Made by a program: the position numbers and the translations under genes
Assembly: GCA_030430565.1 (NCBI GenBank)
Contig: JAUIKS010000001.1
Location: 549,464 to 613,463 of the forward strand
Source of the DNA: Polyangia bacterium
GTDB taxonomy: Bacteria; Myxococcota_A; Polyangia; Nannocystales; Nannocystaceae
Direction of reading: 5' to 3'
Length of the DNA stretch: 64,000 bases
In this document: positions 46,292 to 56,400 of the stretch, in pieces
Layout of the letters: every line of letters starts with the position of its first letter
How positions within the stretch are numbered: position 1 is the first letter of the stretch
The notes under the pieces: generated by a model
The model's input: the letters and a program-made list of their open reading frames with translations, nothing else
The model's database searches: none
Told to the model about the DNA's origin: nothing

Positions 46292-47446
46292 ATGAGATCC
46301 ATAATGAAACTACACTCGAAGCTCGGCGTGATCGTGCTGATCGCCTTCGCGCTGACTGGCTGCTTCGACGAGCGTTTGCTCGCGGGTCAGTCGTGCAGAG
46401 ACGACGAGGAGTGCCCGCCCGAGCTATTGTGTTCCTTCGAGTGCTGCGGCTGTACGCAGTGGTGTGAGGACCACGACAACGACGGCTTTGGCGGTGATCG
46501 CTGCGTCGGCGCGGTAGGGAAGCCCGAGCAGGAGGCGGGCGAAGCCTTTGTTTGGGCCGACAACGGCGATGACTGCGACGACGCTGACAACCGGACGTTC
46601 CCGGGCGCGGCTGCGCTTGAGGACACAAACGCTTGCGTGTCCGATATCGACGGTGACGGTTGGGCCGCGCAGGCGCCCGCGAGCGCGGCGATAATGAGCG
46701 GGCGCGACTGCGATGACGCCGACGCGTCGACGCATCCCGGCGCCGCCGAACTCGACGATCCTGACGCGTGTATGACCGACGCGGATGATGACGGCTGGGG
46801 CGCGTCGCTCGGCCTCGTGGCTGGCGTGGTCGCGGGGGACGACTGCGACGACCGCGATCCGACGCTGTTCGCCTGCGGCGTGTGTAACCTGCTCGAGAAC
46901 GGTGACGCAGAGGCGGGCACCGAACCGTGGAGCGGGCGCATCATCACCGTAGACCGCTCCTTCGACGAGACCGAAGGCAAGGAGATCCTGCCGATCTCCG
47001 GTGATTTCTTCTTCGTCGTCGGCTGGGAGCCGCCGTTTGCCGATTGTGAAACCATGCCGGACGGACTCCCGCGCTGTCGCGCCGAGCAGACGATTCTATT
47101 CGATGAGATCGTCGGCACCAGCGACCCGCCAGCGCGCTTCCGGTTGCGCGGCTATCTGCACGCGTGGGAACAGGACGGCATGGAGAACGACTGGTCGAGT
47201 CTCAGCCTGCGCCTACTCTCCGCCGTGGACGACACCGAGGTCCCGTGCGACGAGAAAGCGACTTCAAATCTCAGCGACTGGACCCTGAAAGAGGTCACCT
47301 GCGAGCTCCCAAACACCCCGGTGAAGGGCGCGGTGGTGGTGCTCGAGGGTGTTCACGGTCAGGGCGCCGGGGCGGATAAGTATCTCGACGCGTACTTCGA
47401 CGAGCTCATGTTGTTCGTCGAGTCGTGTCCTGGCAGCGCGGGCTGA
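46292..47446 (+). CDS. MopE-type metal-binding lipoprotein 2 (kinase operon)
   Basis: I choose the ATG at 46292 with AAGGTG upstream (46280-46285); a GTG at 46283 overlaps the previous stop and is possible. The 384-residue product has a lipobox (FALTGC) and three MopE-like motifs (DDCDDADNRTFPGAAALED, DCDDADASTHPGAAELDD, DDCDDRDPTLFACG). Its C-terminal domain (NLLENGDAEAGTEPW) is clearly related to that of the previous protein, so the two arose by duplication. They are the second and third genes of the kinase operon. Confidence 0.8.
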   Translation: MRSIMKLHSKLGVIVLIAFALTGCFDERLLAGQSCRDDEECPPELLCSFECCGCTQWCEDHDNDGFGGDRCVGAVGKPEQEAGEAFVWADNGDDCDDADNRTFPGAAALEDTNACVSDIDGDGWAAQAPASAAIMSGRDCDDADASTHPGAAELDDPDACMTDADDDGWGASLGLVAGVVAGDDCDDRDPTLFACGVCNLLENGDAEAGTEPWSGRIITVDRSFDETEGKEILPISGDFFFVVGWEPPFADCETMPDGLPRCRAEQTILFDEIVGTSDPPARFRLRGYLHAWEQDGMENDWSSLSLRLLSAVDDTEVPCDEKATSNLSDWTLKEVTCELPNTPVKGAVVVLEGVHGQGAGADKYLDAYFDELMLFVESCPGSAG

Positions 47447-47468
47447 GCACGAGCAGCTAGCGACGAGA

Positions 47469-47512
47469 TGGCAGCCTGCCATCCGCCTGCCATGGCCTGC
47501 CGTAGCCTGCCA
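47469..47512 (+). promoter_or_regulatory. Activator-binding array C
   Basis: TGGCAG at 47469 and CTGCCA at 47476 form a palindrome; more sites begin at 47487 (CTGCCA), 47497 (CTGCCG) and 47507 (CTGCCA), spaced 11, 10 and 10 bp. The array ends 84 bp before the -24 GG of promoter C. Confidence 0.85.
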
Positions 47513-47593
47513 TGTATCTCGTCCGTTCTTGGCCTCCCTACGCACGCCCCGCCGCGTGACCGCTCGTTTATCTACGTAGAAGCGCCTCCGCAC

Positions 47594-47611
47594 TTGGCAC
47601 CCCGCTTGCTT
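47594..47611 (+). promoter_or_regulatory. Sigma-54 promoter C (protease gene)
   Basis: TTGGCACCCCGCTTGCTT is a full match to the sigma-54 consensus, GG at 47596 and GC at 47608 exactly 10 bases apart. Transcription should begin near 47620, which makes the frame's upstream ATG at 47617 impossible to use and supports the ATG at 47704 for the protease. Confidence 0.88.
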
Positions 47612-47703
47612 TACACATGGGCCGCCACGTCTCACCTGAGACGATCATACAGGCTGCACGTGGTCACGCCAGTTTCGGATCCTCTCGGACAGAAGGTCTA
47701 TCG

Positions 47704-48726
47704 ATGTCCTCGTTATTGAGCCCCATTCTCGTCACGCTCATGATCACGTCTCTCCCCCTGCATGCGCCGGAGGAACCCCCAGAACCGATCTTCGGGGGGA
47801 TAGCCGCACCCGCGAGCGCGTGGCGGTCGACGGTTGTTGTCGACTTCGGCATCGACTTCTGCACGGGCACGCTCCTCACCGAGCGTGTCGTTCTGACCGC
47901 CGCGCACTGCCTGATCTCGGATCCTCCCCCATCGTTGATCCAAGTCAAACTCGGCAGCAGTCGCGAGAGTCCAGAGTTGACGCTCCCCGTCGAGTTCTAC
48001 AAGCGACACCCTCAGTTCTGTGGTGAGCTGACCGGATGCGAAGCCGGGTACTACGACTTCGCGTATTTGTACCTTCAACATCCCGCGCCGGCTGACAAGG
48101 TCAACACCAAGAGCCTCATCGACCAGCAGACGTTCGACGCGCTGATCTTTGAGGGGGCCCCGATCACGATCGTAGGCTTCGGAGTTGATGAAGAGATGCA
48201 CGACGGCGTTAAACGAGAGGTCGACACGTACATCACGAACGTCACCGACAACGCCTTGGAGTTCGACGCGGGAGGGAGCGGTAGAGGTACCTGCAAGGGT
48301 GATAGCGGAGCCCCCGCGTACGCACGCTCGGCCGACGGGAGCGACGTGCTGATCGGGGTCGCGTCGCGAGGACAGGGGTGCGGTGAGATCGAGATCTACG
48401 GGCTTGTCCCGCCCGCGATGTGCTGGATCGGTAGCGAGGTCGGAACGGTGTGGCAGGCAGCAGACGAGCGGTGCGATGGCGTCTGTGGTTGCTTGGAGCC
48501 AACGGATACCGAAGGGGGTGGCTGTTCGGTGACTGGGACGCGCGAGGGGTCGTGGCAGTGGCTCTCAGTCCTAGCGCTCGTCGCTTGTCTCGGTCGCCGT
48601 CGTCCTAAGCGTAGCTCTCGCACGCCAGCGGGATCTACCGTGGCGGCGAGCAGACGACAGCGAGCAGGCCGCTCGTGGCGAGGTGCTCCGAGCGTCGTGT
48701 GTGGCAGCCCGACACACCGGCGATAA
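47704..48726 (+). CDS. Trypsin-like serine protease with MYXO-CTERM-like tail
   Basis: The 340-residue protein has a Sec signal peptide (to about LPLHA) and an S1 peptidase domain with the complete triad His68 (LTAAHCL), Asp118 (YYDFAYLYL) and Ser201 (GTCKGDSGAP); the zymogen-type site IFGG starts the domain. After it comes Gly-Gly-Cys (273-274), a hydrophobic segment (about 284-296) and Arg298-300, the MYXO-CTERM sorting pattern, so it may be anchored in the outer envelope after processing. An extra basic tail of ~40 residues follows the usual end, which is unusual. It is controlled by sigma-54 promoter C. Confidence 0.9.
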   Translation: MSSLLSPILVTLMITSLPLHAPEEPPEPIFGGIAAPASAWRSTVVVDFGIDFCTGTLLTERVVLTAAHCLISDPPPSLIQVKLGSSRESPELTLPVEFYKRHPQFCGELTGCEAGYYDFAYLYLQHPAPADKVNTKSLIDQQTFDALIFEGAPITIVGFGVDEEMHDGVKREVDTYITNVTDNALEFDAGGSGRGTCKGDSGAPAYARSADGSDVLIGVASRGQGCGEIEIYGLVPPAMCWIGSEVGTVWQAADERCDGVCGCLEPTDTEGGGCSVTGTREGSWQWLSVLALVACLGRRRPKRSSRTPAGSTVAASRRQRAGRSWRGAPSVVCGSPTHRR

Positions 48727-48800
48727 CAATGCTGCTCATCTCCGCCCACAATTGAAATCGAGCGCCGCCCTCACGGGCCATTCTGGCCGGTAGCCCTCGT

Positions 48801-48817
48801 GGTGAGTCATACTCACC
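48801..48817. promoter_or_regulatory. Inverted repeat upstream of the activator gene
   Basis: GGTGAGT (48801-48807) and ACTCACC (48811-48817) are separated by CAT and lie 16 bases before the ATG at 48833. It could be an operator or a 5' hairpin. It does not resemble the TGGCAG sites, so the activator gene may have separate control. Confidence 0.5.
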
Positions 48818-48832
48818 GCCAGGCCTCCGAGC

Positions 48833-50428
48833 ATGTCCGAGGACACCACGACCATCATCCCTCGCCAGCTCGCCCCGAGCAGCCACGTCGCCCCTCTGGC
48901 GCGACCCGTCGTGTTGACGATCCTGTACCACCCCGACGTCCGCCGCATCGGAGACGAAGCCTGGCTATCGGCGGCGAGCCCCTCACATCCGTTCCCGATC
49001 TCGCGAAAGTCGCCCGCGTTTTGCCAGCCGTACGAGAGCAGCGGCCGCGCCCTCGAGATCCCGCTGATCAGCCGTCGCCCGTTCACGATCACCGTGAGCG
49101 ACCGTGACGGGATCGTGATCACCACGACCGGTTCGGGTACCGAGGTCCAGCTCGTCGGCGAGGCTGGAGCCGAGGCGATCGAGGGAAGCTGTCAGCTGAC
49201 CGAAGAGGCGCTCGATCGCGGTATCCAGCTCGTCCTTGGCCGTCGTGTTGTACTACTCGTTCATCGCCGCGCGCCGCGCGAGCGCGTGCCTGTCCTTAAA
49301 GACTCAATGGTCGGCGCGAGCGAGCAGCTTGACATGCTTCGTGCGCAGGTAGCGACCGCAGCGATGTCGCGCGCACCGGTGCTTATTCGCGGGGAGACCG
49401 GCGTGGGCAAAGAGCTCGTCGCGCGCGCGCTTCACGACGCGGGTGAGCGGGCGGAGGGGCCGTTCGTCGCTGTGAACCTCGCCACCCTGACGCCGACGCT
49501 CGCGGCCTCGGAGCTTTTTGGTCATGTACGCGGCGCGTTCTCGGGGGCACGACGCGACAGCGACGGCTACTTCGCGCGAGCGAACGGCGGCACGCTGTTC
49601 CTTGACGAGATCGGCGAGTGCAAGCCGGAGATTCAGGCGATGCTCCTGCGCGCGATCGAGACCGGAGAGATTCACCCCGTAGGCGCTTCGAAGCCGCGCT
49701 CCTTGGACGTCCGGCTACTCGCCGCGACCGACGCGGATCTCGAGACGATGGTCTCTTCGGGCAACTTTCGCGCGCCGCTGTACTACCGCGTGGCCAGCCA
49801 CGAGATCTGCGTACCTCCGCTGCGGAGGCGGAAGGACGACGCCGCGCGCTTGCTCGTTCACTTCATCCGCCTCGAGCTCGAGGCGCTGGGGCAGCGGGCG
49901 AAGCTCGACGAGCAGACGGCCGAGCACCCATGGCTCCCGGCCACGCTCGTCACGACGCTCTGCCGCTACACATGGCCAGGAAACGTGCGACAACTCCGTA
50001 ACGTCGCGCGATACCTCGCCGGCTTGCCGGGGCCCCTCTCGCTCCGTGATGAGCGGCTACGGTCGTTGCTCGGCTACGCGCACGTGGAACCTTCTGCGCC
50101 TGCGAGAGGACAACGCGACGCCCGAAAGTCGACGACCGCGAAGTCCAAGAAACGAGCCCCGCGAAGGGTCTCAGACCATGAGCTAGAGGTGCTCCTGGAG
50201 CAGCTCGACTATCGAATTCGTCCGGCCGCTGAGGCGCTCGGGGTCTCACGCCCAACGCTCGCCGCGATGATTGATCGTCACCCTCGGCTTCGACGCGCTC
50301 GGCACCTTACACGCGAGGAGATCGAGTCGGCCCAGGAGCACACGCCACGACGAGAGCTATGGCGGCGATTTCGGGTCTCAGAGCACAGTCTGAAGGTCCG
50401 CATGCGTCAGCTCGGGATGTTCGAGTGA
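48833..50428 (+). CDS. Sigma-54-dependent activator with FHA-like domain
   Basis: The 531-residue protein has an N-terminal domain (about 24-150) with FHA-like features ([31 protein letters not shown]), a AAA+ domain with Walker A GETGVGKE (187-194), Walker [10 protein letters not shown] (252-260) and arginine-finger region FRAPLYYRV, and two C-terminal helix-turn-helix regions ([17 protein letters not shown] and [14 protein letters not shown]). The loop that contacts sigma-54 is GAFSGA (234-239) instead of GAFTGA, a conservative change. FHA domains bind phosphothreonine, so control by the element's kinases is an attractive inference. It is the obvious candidate to bind arrays A-D. Confidence 0.9.
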   Translation: MSEDTTTIIPRQLAPSSHVAPLARPVVLTILYHPDVRRIGDEAWLSAASPSHPFPISRKSPAFCQPYESSGRALEIPLISRRPFTITVSDRDGIVITTTGSGTEVQLVGEAGAEAIEGSCQLTEEALDRGIQLVLGRRVVLLVHRRAPRERVPVLKDSMVGASEQLDMLRAQVATAAMSRAPVLIRGETGVGKELVARALHDAGERAEGPFVAVNLATLTPTLAASELFGHVRGAFSGARRDSDGYFARANGGTLFLDEIGECKPEIQAMLLRAIETGEIHPVGASKPRSLDVRLLAATDADLETMVSSGNFRAPLYYRVASHEICVPPLRRRKDDAARLLVHFIRLELEALGQRAKLDEQTAEHPWLPATLVTTLCRYTWPGNVRQLRNVARYLAGLPGPLSLRDERLRSLLGYAHVEPSAPARGQRDARKSTTAKSKKRAPRRVSDHELEVLLEQLDYRIRPAAEALGVSRPTLAAMIDRHPRLRRARHLTREEIESAQEHTPRRELWRRFRVSEHSLKVRMRQLGMFE

Positions 50429-50526
50429 GCAGCACGGATGTCCTGAACACCACAGACGGTCTCCGGTGACTCGTCGGGATGCGCGGAACTGGGCATTGAG
50501 ATCGACGGCCGACCGGTCGTAGCCAA

Positions 50527-50572
50527 TGGCAGCCGATGGCAGCCAATGGCAGCCAATGGCAGCCGATGGCAG
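50527..50572 (+). promoter_or_regulatory. Activator-binding array D
   Basis: Five TGGCAG half-sites begin at 50527, 50537, 50547, 50557 and 50567, with exact 10-bp spacing and the consensus (C/G)CC(A/G)ATGGCAG. All point in the same direction. The array ends 73 bp before the GG of promoter D. No inverted half-site is present, in contrast to arrays A-C. Confidence 0.85.
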
Positions 50573-50642
50573 ATTGGATGGGAATCCAACCCAATTGCCG
50601 TCGTGTTCAAGCGAGCGAAGGTCCAAATCGCAGTCATTCTGG

Positions 50643-50660
50643 TTGGTGCTGTTGTTGCAT
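50643..50660 (+). promoter_or_regulatory. Sigma-54-like promoter D (DUF4215/RCC1 gene)
   Basis: TTGGTGCTGTTGTTGCAT has GG at 50645 and GC at 50657, exactly 10 bases apart, and a perfect -12 box, but two changes in the -24 box. Its distance to array D matches the others. The leader to the chosen start at 51028 would be ~358 bases and contains a short open frame, MSESAP, at 50863-50883 after a GGAGG site. The surrounding DNA is clearly richer in A and T. Confidence 0.65.
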
Positions 50661-51027
50661 TGGTATGTTGCGCCGGCTACGAGTCGATACTCCACATACA
50701 TGCATGATGTGCGCGGACAAGAACCAAAAAACGACTGCCAATGAAAATGGTATAGTGAGGTCTGTACGCAAGCATCACCGTTCGCGCCGTCGTCGGGATT
50801 ATCATCGGTGGACGTGAAACTCCGTCAGCGACGGCGCCCCGCCTGCACACGCGGAGGTATCATGAGCGAGTCCGCGCCGTAGATAGGCCCGCTCAGCTCG
50901 TCTGGACTACGCACGGGGACAAGTCGACATGGGTAAGATATCGCAACGAACGAACAGGGTCTCACACACGACGCGCGCGCTCGGCAGAGCTTCTCTGCAA
51001 ACACCGCGTGTCCTTGTCCGTCAACTC

Positions 51028-53379
51028 ATGCGGACAAGCGCAGGCTGGCTGTTCGCAGCGATGGCGCTCGGCTGTTTCACCGGAGACGCCCTTCAGGGCC
51101 AACCGTGCGAAAATGATGAAGAGTGCAACGCCGTACCCAATGTCCTCGGCGAGCGCCTCGTGTGCACCAATAACGTTTGTGGCTACGCCGCCGAATGCGG
51201 AAACGGAATTGTCGATAACGACGAGGAATGCGACAGCGGAACGCTCAACATCGAGGCAGGCTACTCCGAAGCCGGAGCGGGACAATGCTCAACATTCTGC
51301 ACCGCGTTGCCCTATTGCGGCGACGGTATCAGAAATGGCCCCGAGATCTGCGATGACGGGAATCAGAATGAAAACGACGGTTGTCTGAGCACGTGCAGCG
51401 ATCCAGAGTGCGGCGACGGAATCATTAGCGACGGTGAAAAGTGCGATGATGGCCTGCTGAACGTGACCGGGGAGTACAACGCCGCGAACGAGCCGGCGTG
51501 CTCGTCCTCCTGCAAGCAGGCGAGTTACTGCGGTGACGGGGTGATCGACGGGTTCTACGAAGAGTGCGACAACGGCGAAGACAATCACGACGAAGGAACC
51601 TGCACGTCAAACTGCAAAGACAGTTTTTGCGGAGATGGACTTGTCGGGCCTGGAGAGGCTTGCGACAATGGCGAAGACAATGGTAATAACGGCGAGGAAT
51701 GCACGACGAATTGCAGCCTTGTCACGTGTGGGGACGGGGTGGTGCAAGGTGGTGAAGAGTGCGATGATGGAAATATCGATATACATGATGAATGCGCCAA
51801 CTGCCTCAATCACAAATGCGGAGACAAAATTGTATACCCCGAGGAGGAGGAATGTGACGACGGCAACAACATTAATGATGATGGCTGCTCGAACGAGTGC
51901 AAGTATGCACTCTGCGGAGACGGTATCAAACATGATGCTGAGGAATGTGATGACGGAAACGCATATAACAACGACAGTTGCACTGGGTGTAAGAACGCTT
52001 ACTGTGGGGACGGCACTACATACAATTTAGGAGGTGGCGAGGAGGAATGCGACGATGGAAACAACGAAGATAACGACGGTTGCTCCCACGACTGCAAGAT
52101 CGAGTTCTGCGGCGATGGCGTCGTGAACCCCCCGGGGGAAGAGTGTGACGATGGAAACCTAGACGATGAAGACCTGTGCTCTGCGGAATGCAAGCAGCGA
52201 GAGATTGCTCAAATCTCCACAGGCGGAGCGCACACGTGCATCCTGCTGGACAGCGGAATTGTGAAATGTTGGGGCCTGAACAACTTTGGTCAGCTCGGCA
52301 TCAATAGCACGAAAAACATCGGGGACGACGAGACGCCTCAAAGCTCTGAGGTCGCTACTCTGGGGGGGACTCCGGTAACGCAGATAGCGACCGGACAGCA
52401 CCACACCTGCGCTCTGGTCGATGACAGCACCCACGTGCTTTGTTGGGGGCGCAACGACAGCGGCCAGCTTGGGCTTGGACACACCAATGCCATTGGAGAC
52501 GATGAAGACCTAGACGGCATCGATGCGTTCGACATTGGCGGTGAAGTTGTTAAGCTCTCATCCGCGGGGGATCACACGTGCGCCCTGATGAGTGATGCAG
52601 CCGTGCGATGCTGGGGAAACAACGCTTCTGGCCAACTCGGCCTTGATCACACCGACAATATCGGTGATGACGAACCAATCTCGCCGACCGAGATCGAGAT
52701 ATCGGGACTCGAGTTCATCTCGAAGATCGAAGCAGGGTATAATCATACCTGCGCCATCAAAAGCGCTACCGAGGTCTATTGCTGGGGTAGTAATAACTAT
52801 GGTGAGGTTGGAAGTCCTGGGCCACAGAATATTCAGGTGCCGAATTTGGTCGAGCCAGCCCCTCCTCCCCCCCCTATGAATGAAATCTCGCTCGGAGAGA
52901 ATTTTGGGTGTGCATACAACAACTTTGTCCCATTTGTGCATTGCTGGGGTCTGAATAATAAAGGTCAACTGGGGAAGTCGCACACGATTAATGTCCACAA
53001 TCCGATGTTTGGACCGTTTTCGGGGTTTTCGCCCGCAAACCAATCAGGTCAAATTGCGTCTGGGGGAGCGCATACTTGCGTCACTAGACTCTCGGGGCAG
53101 TTTGTTTACTGTTGGGGGCTCAACGAGAGTGGTCAACTAGGGCTTGAGCATGCTAATAACATAGGAGATGATGAGATGGGTGATAGCGAGCCAAGTCTGA
53201 CAATCGGCAATGTGGTACAAATCGCGGCGGGCGGACGGCACACGTGTGCAATTCTCGACGACAACACTGTTCGCTGCTGGGGGCGAAGCGAGTATGGGCA
53301 GCTGGGGTACGGCAACACGGAGAACATCGGTGACGAAGAGGGCGAGATGCCTCCGCCCGCGGTCTCGATATTTCCCTAG
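51028..53379 (+). CDS. Lipoprotein with DUF4215 repeats and seven-bladed RCC1 propeller
   Basis: From the ATG at 51028 the product is 783 residues with a lipobox (AAMALGC); the frame also allows an ATG at 50929 with a 33-residue basic extension. About ten DUF4215 Cys repeats occupy residues ~45-385 (CGDGxxxxxEECDDGN), then seven RCC1 repeats (HTCALxxxxxVxCWGxNxxGQLG) complete one beta-propeller. The design parallels the FG-GAP lipoprotein at 31671-33953: Cys repeats plus a seven-unit propeller, both behind sigma-54 promoters. GC is visibly lower than in all neighbours, which suggests a distinct origin. It is probably a surface receptor or adhesin. Confidence 0.88.
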   Translation: MRTSAGWLFAAMALGCFTGDALQGQPCENDEECNAVPNVLGERLVCTNNVCGYAAECGNGIVDNDEECDSGTLNIEAGYSEAGAGQCSTFCTALPYCGDGIRNGPEICDDGNQNENDGCLSTCSDPECGDGIISDGEKCDDGLLNVTGEYNAANEPACSSSCKQASYCGDGVIDGFYEECDNGEDNHDEGTCTSNCKDSFCGDGLVGPGEACDNGEDNGNNGEECTTNCSLVTCGDGVVQGGEECDDGNIDIHDECANCLNHKCGDKIVYPEEEECDDGNNINDDGCSNECKYALCGDGIKHDAEECDDGNAYNNDSCTGCKNAYCGDGTTYNLGGGEEECDDGNNEDNDGCSHDCKIEFCGDGVVNPPGEECDDGNLDDEDLCSAECKQREIAQISTGGAHTCILLDSGIVKCWGLNNFGQLGINSTKNIGDDETPQSSEVATLGGTPVTQIATGQHHTCALVDDSTHVLCWGRNDSGQLGLGHTNAIGDDEDLDGIDAFDIGGEVVKLSSAGDHTCALMSDAAVRCWGNNASGQLGLDHTDNIGDDEPISPTEIEISGLEFISKIEAGYNHTCAIKSATEVYCWGSNNYGEVGSPGPQNIQVPNLVEPAPPPPPMNEISLGENFGCAYNNFVPFVHCWGLNNKGQLGKSHTINVHNPMFGPFSGFSPANQSGQIASGGAHTCVTRLSGQFVYCWGLNESGQLGLEHANNIGDDEMGDSEPSLTIGNVVQIAAGGRHTCAILDDNTVRCWGRSEYGQLGYGNTENIGDEEGEMPPPAVSIFP

Positions 53380-53490
53380 GGAGCGCTTTCGAATGCGAGA
53401 CACGACCCTTTCAAGGCTGTTCGAAGTCGACCCGCGAATCACCCTCACAATCATGAGCGCTTTGGCTAGCGTAGACTAGGAAGCGACGCC

Positions 53491-56400
53491 ATGAAACGGG
53501 AACTCGCAGCGACGCGCCGAATGACTTGTGTCGGCGAGAGTGGAGGCGGAGTTGACCTCGGCTCGATAAGCTCGATCGACGCCACTCCACAAACGAAACG
53601 CGCCAGCGTGTCGAAACACCTGCTCCGCTTAGACACGAAGATCACTAGCGGGAGTGGAACGACGATTACGAAGGGAGGCTCAAATTCGGGGGGCCTCGAA
53701 CGCTCCGGGGGTGACATTCATATCGGTCGTTTTCGTGTTTTACGTGTTCTCGGTATGGGTGGTATGGGCATAGTGTACGCGGCATACGACCCGGAGCTTG
53801 ATCGTGAGGTCGCCATCAAGCTGATTCTCGGCGCCTGCGACGACGCCGAGGCTCGTACGCGACTATATCGCGAAGCTCAGGCCCTAGCCAAGTTGGCTCA
53901 CCCGAACGTGGTAGTGGTTCACGATGTCGGGACTCATCAAGGGCAGGTGTGGGTTTCAATGGAATTTGTGGTCGGTCGCACGCTGGGCGATTGGATAAAG
54001 GAAGAGCGGCCTCACTGGCGGTTAATACTATCGGTTTTTAAGCAAGCAGCACGCGGTATCGTGGCAGCCCACGCGGTGGGGTTGTTACATCGAGATCTCA
54101 AGCCCGCCAACATCATGATCGGGGATGATGGGCGTGTTCGCGTGATGGACTTTGGCTTGGCGAGAGTCGGTGTGGAGCATGAGCAAAGGCTCAAGAGATT
54201 CGACAGGAGGCGCGCACTCTCGATCGATCTTACAGATCATGACGTGATAGTGGGCACGCCCGCGTACATGGCCCCTGAACAATTCTTGGGCAACGTTACG
54301 GATGAGCGAACCGACGAGTTCGCCCTCGCAGTGACGTTGTGGGAGGCTCTTTATGGGAAGAGGCCCTTCGCTGGGAAGACCTTCGATGCGCTCCGAGTCG
54401 CGGTGCTCTCGGGAAAACGAGAGCCAGCGCCGACGAGCAGCAAGGTTCCTGCATGGTTGCGGCGAATCCTCGAACGCTCGCTCAGCCTCAACCCCGAGAA
54501 ACGCTTTTCATCGGTACGCGCTCTCCTCAACGCCATAGAGAGTCGTGAAAGGCGGGGCCGCACAAGAATAGCCGCTGCTGGGGTCATGCTTGGGGTAATG
54601 CTAGCGAGCTTCGGAGGATACGCGCTAAGTCATGCGCTGTTCGAACAATCTCCGATTTGCGACGAGTCGGACAGGCTCGCCGACGACTGGAACGAGTCAC
54701 GCCGCGGGGCCGTCGGCGAGGCGTTGCGGGCTAGCGGACACAGCTATGCGGAAGCAGTCGCAGAGCGAACACTCGTGGTTCTCGACCGTTATGCGGATGA
54801 CTGGCTTGCTGCTAGTGAGGAAGCATGCGCGGCAACGCGGCTGCGCGGTGAGCAATCACTCGAGTTGATGGACGCGAGGCTCACTTGCCTCGAGCGACGG
54901 AGGCGCGCGATGAAGGCTCTTGTTGGTGTGCTCTCCGATGCATCCTCTGAAGACGGCGAAAACAAACGGATCGACTGGGCGGTTCAAGCGGCGGTCGAGT
55001 TGCCGAGAATCGAGCGCTGCGCCGACTTGAGCTATGTGACCGCGCGAGTGCCTCCCCCAGAGGACGAAGCCATTCAGGAAGCCGCTAAGGCGCTCGAAGA
55101 CCGGCTGGCGCGCGCGGAGGCGTTGCGTAGCGCGGGTCAGTATAGCGAGTCGCGCGCGCTCGCGGAGGAACTACTAAGTGCTGCGAGCAGTCTCGGCTAC
55201 GCGCCGCTGGTCGTCCGCACGCAGGCCTTGTTGGGCAACGCTGTGGGAGACACCGGGGAGAGCGAGCGCGCGGTCAAGTTGCTCGAGGAGAGTTTTCTCG
55301 GGGCCGAGGCGCTCGGCATGGACGAGATCGCTAGCTGGTCAGCGCTCAGGCTGGCCGCAGAGTACAGCGCGCGTCTTGGGCGCATCGAAGTCGGGCTTCG
55401 CTGGATCGATCTGGCACGCGCTAAGGCGACGCGGCTCGACGATATGATGCTTCGTGCTGGCGTGCACAATAATGTTGCGATGATTCAAAGCGCGACTGGA
55501 GATTCTGTGCATGCGCTCGAGAACTTTCAGGTCGCGCTCGCGCTCGCGAAGGAACATGACCTCGGGAACATACGTCTACATGTCGCGTATGATAACGTTG
55601 GGTCGGCCTTGCGTGAATTGGGTCGTCAACCTGAGGCGCTCAAGTTTCACAAGCGCGCCCTCACCGAGGTAGAGCGCGTTCTCGGCTCGCAGCACCCAGA
55701 CGCAGCGTCGACGTGGAACAATCTTGGCATCGCCTACCGTGATTTGGGCGAATACAAGGCGGCCGAGGATGCGTTTATGCGTGGGCTGGAAATCCATCGT
55801 AACGCTCTCGGCTCTGGACACCCGCGGATTGCCCGCCTGCTCATTAATATGGGCAACCTCGCCGACTCGCGCTGCCAGCTCGATCGCGCTCGCGCGCACT
55901 ATGACGAAGCCATGCGCATCATGAAGGCCGCGTATGGGCCCGAGCACCCAAGCATCGGCGGTATCACGAACAACGTCGGTAATACGCTCCTGAGCCTCGA
56001 GCAGTATGCAGATGCGCTCTCATACTTTGAACACGCGTGCGAGATTTGGAGCGCCGCGCTGGGGGAGAATCATCGTCACGTCGATCTCTGCGCTTACAAT
56101 CGCGCGCGAGCGCTACTCGGCATGGGCCGGGCCACCGACGCGCTGCCGCTTGCCGAGCGAGCGCTCGCGCTGCGTGATCGGGGTAAGTCGCCAAATAAGG
56201 GTGACGTAGCGATGGCCTTGACGCGTGTGGCCCAGGTCGAATTGGCGCTCGCGCGTCACGAATCTGCAGGTTCAAGGATGCAGCGGGCGCTTGAGCTATC
56301 ACGCGACGTAATCTTGGAGCCCGGCGACCTAGCGATCGTACACTTCGTCGCTGCGCGCTCTCTCTGGGCCCTTGATCGTTCTTCGAGGCGTGCACGCGCG

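Noticed and set aside
50521..50580. Regular short repeats that could suggest a CRISPR or minisatellite
   Set aside because: The 10-bp period, absence of unique spacers and position before a sigma-54 promoter fit activator-binding sites instead.
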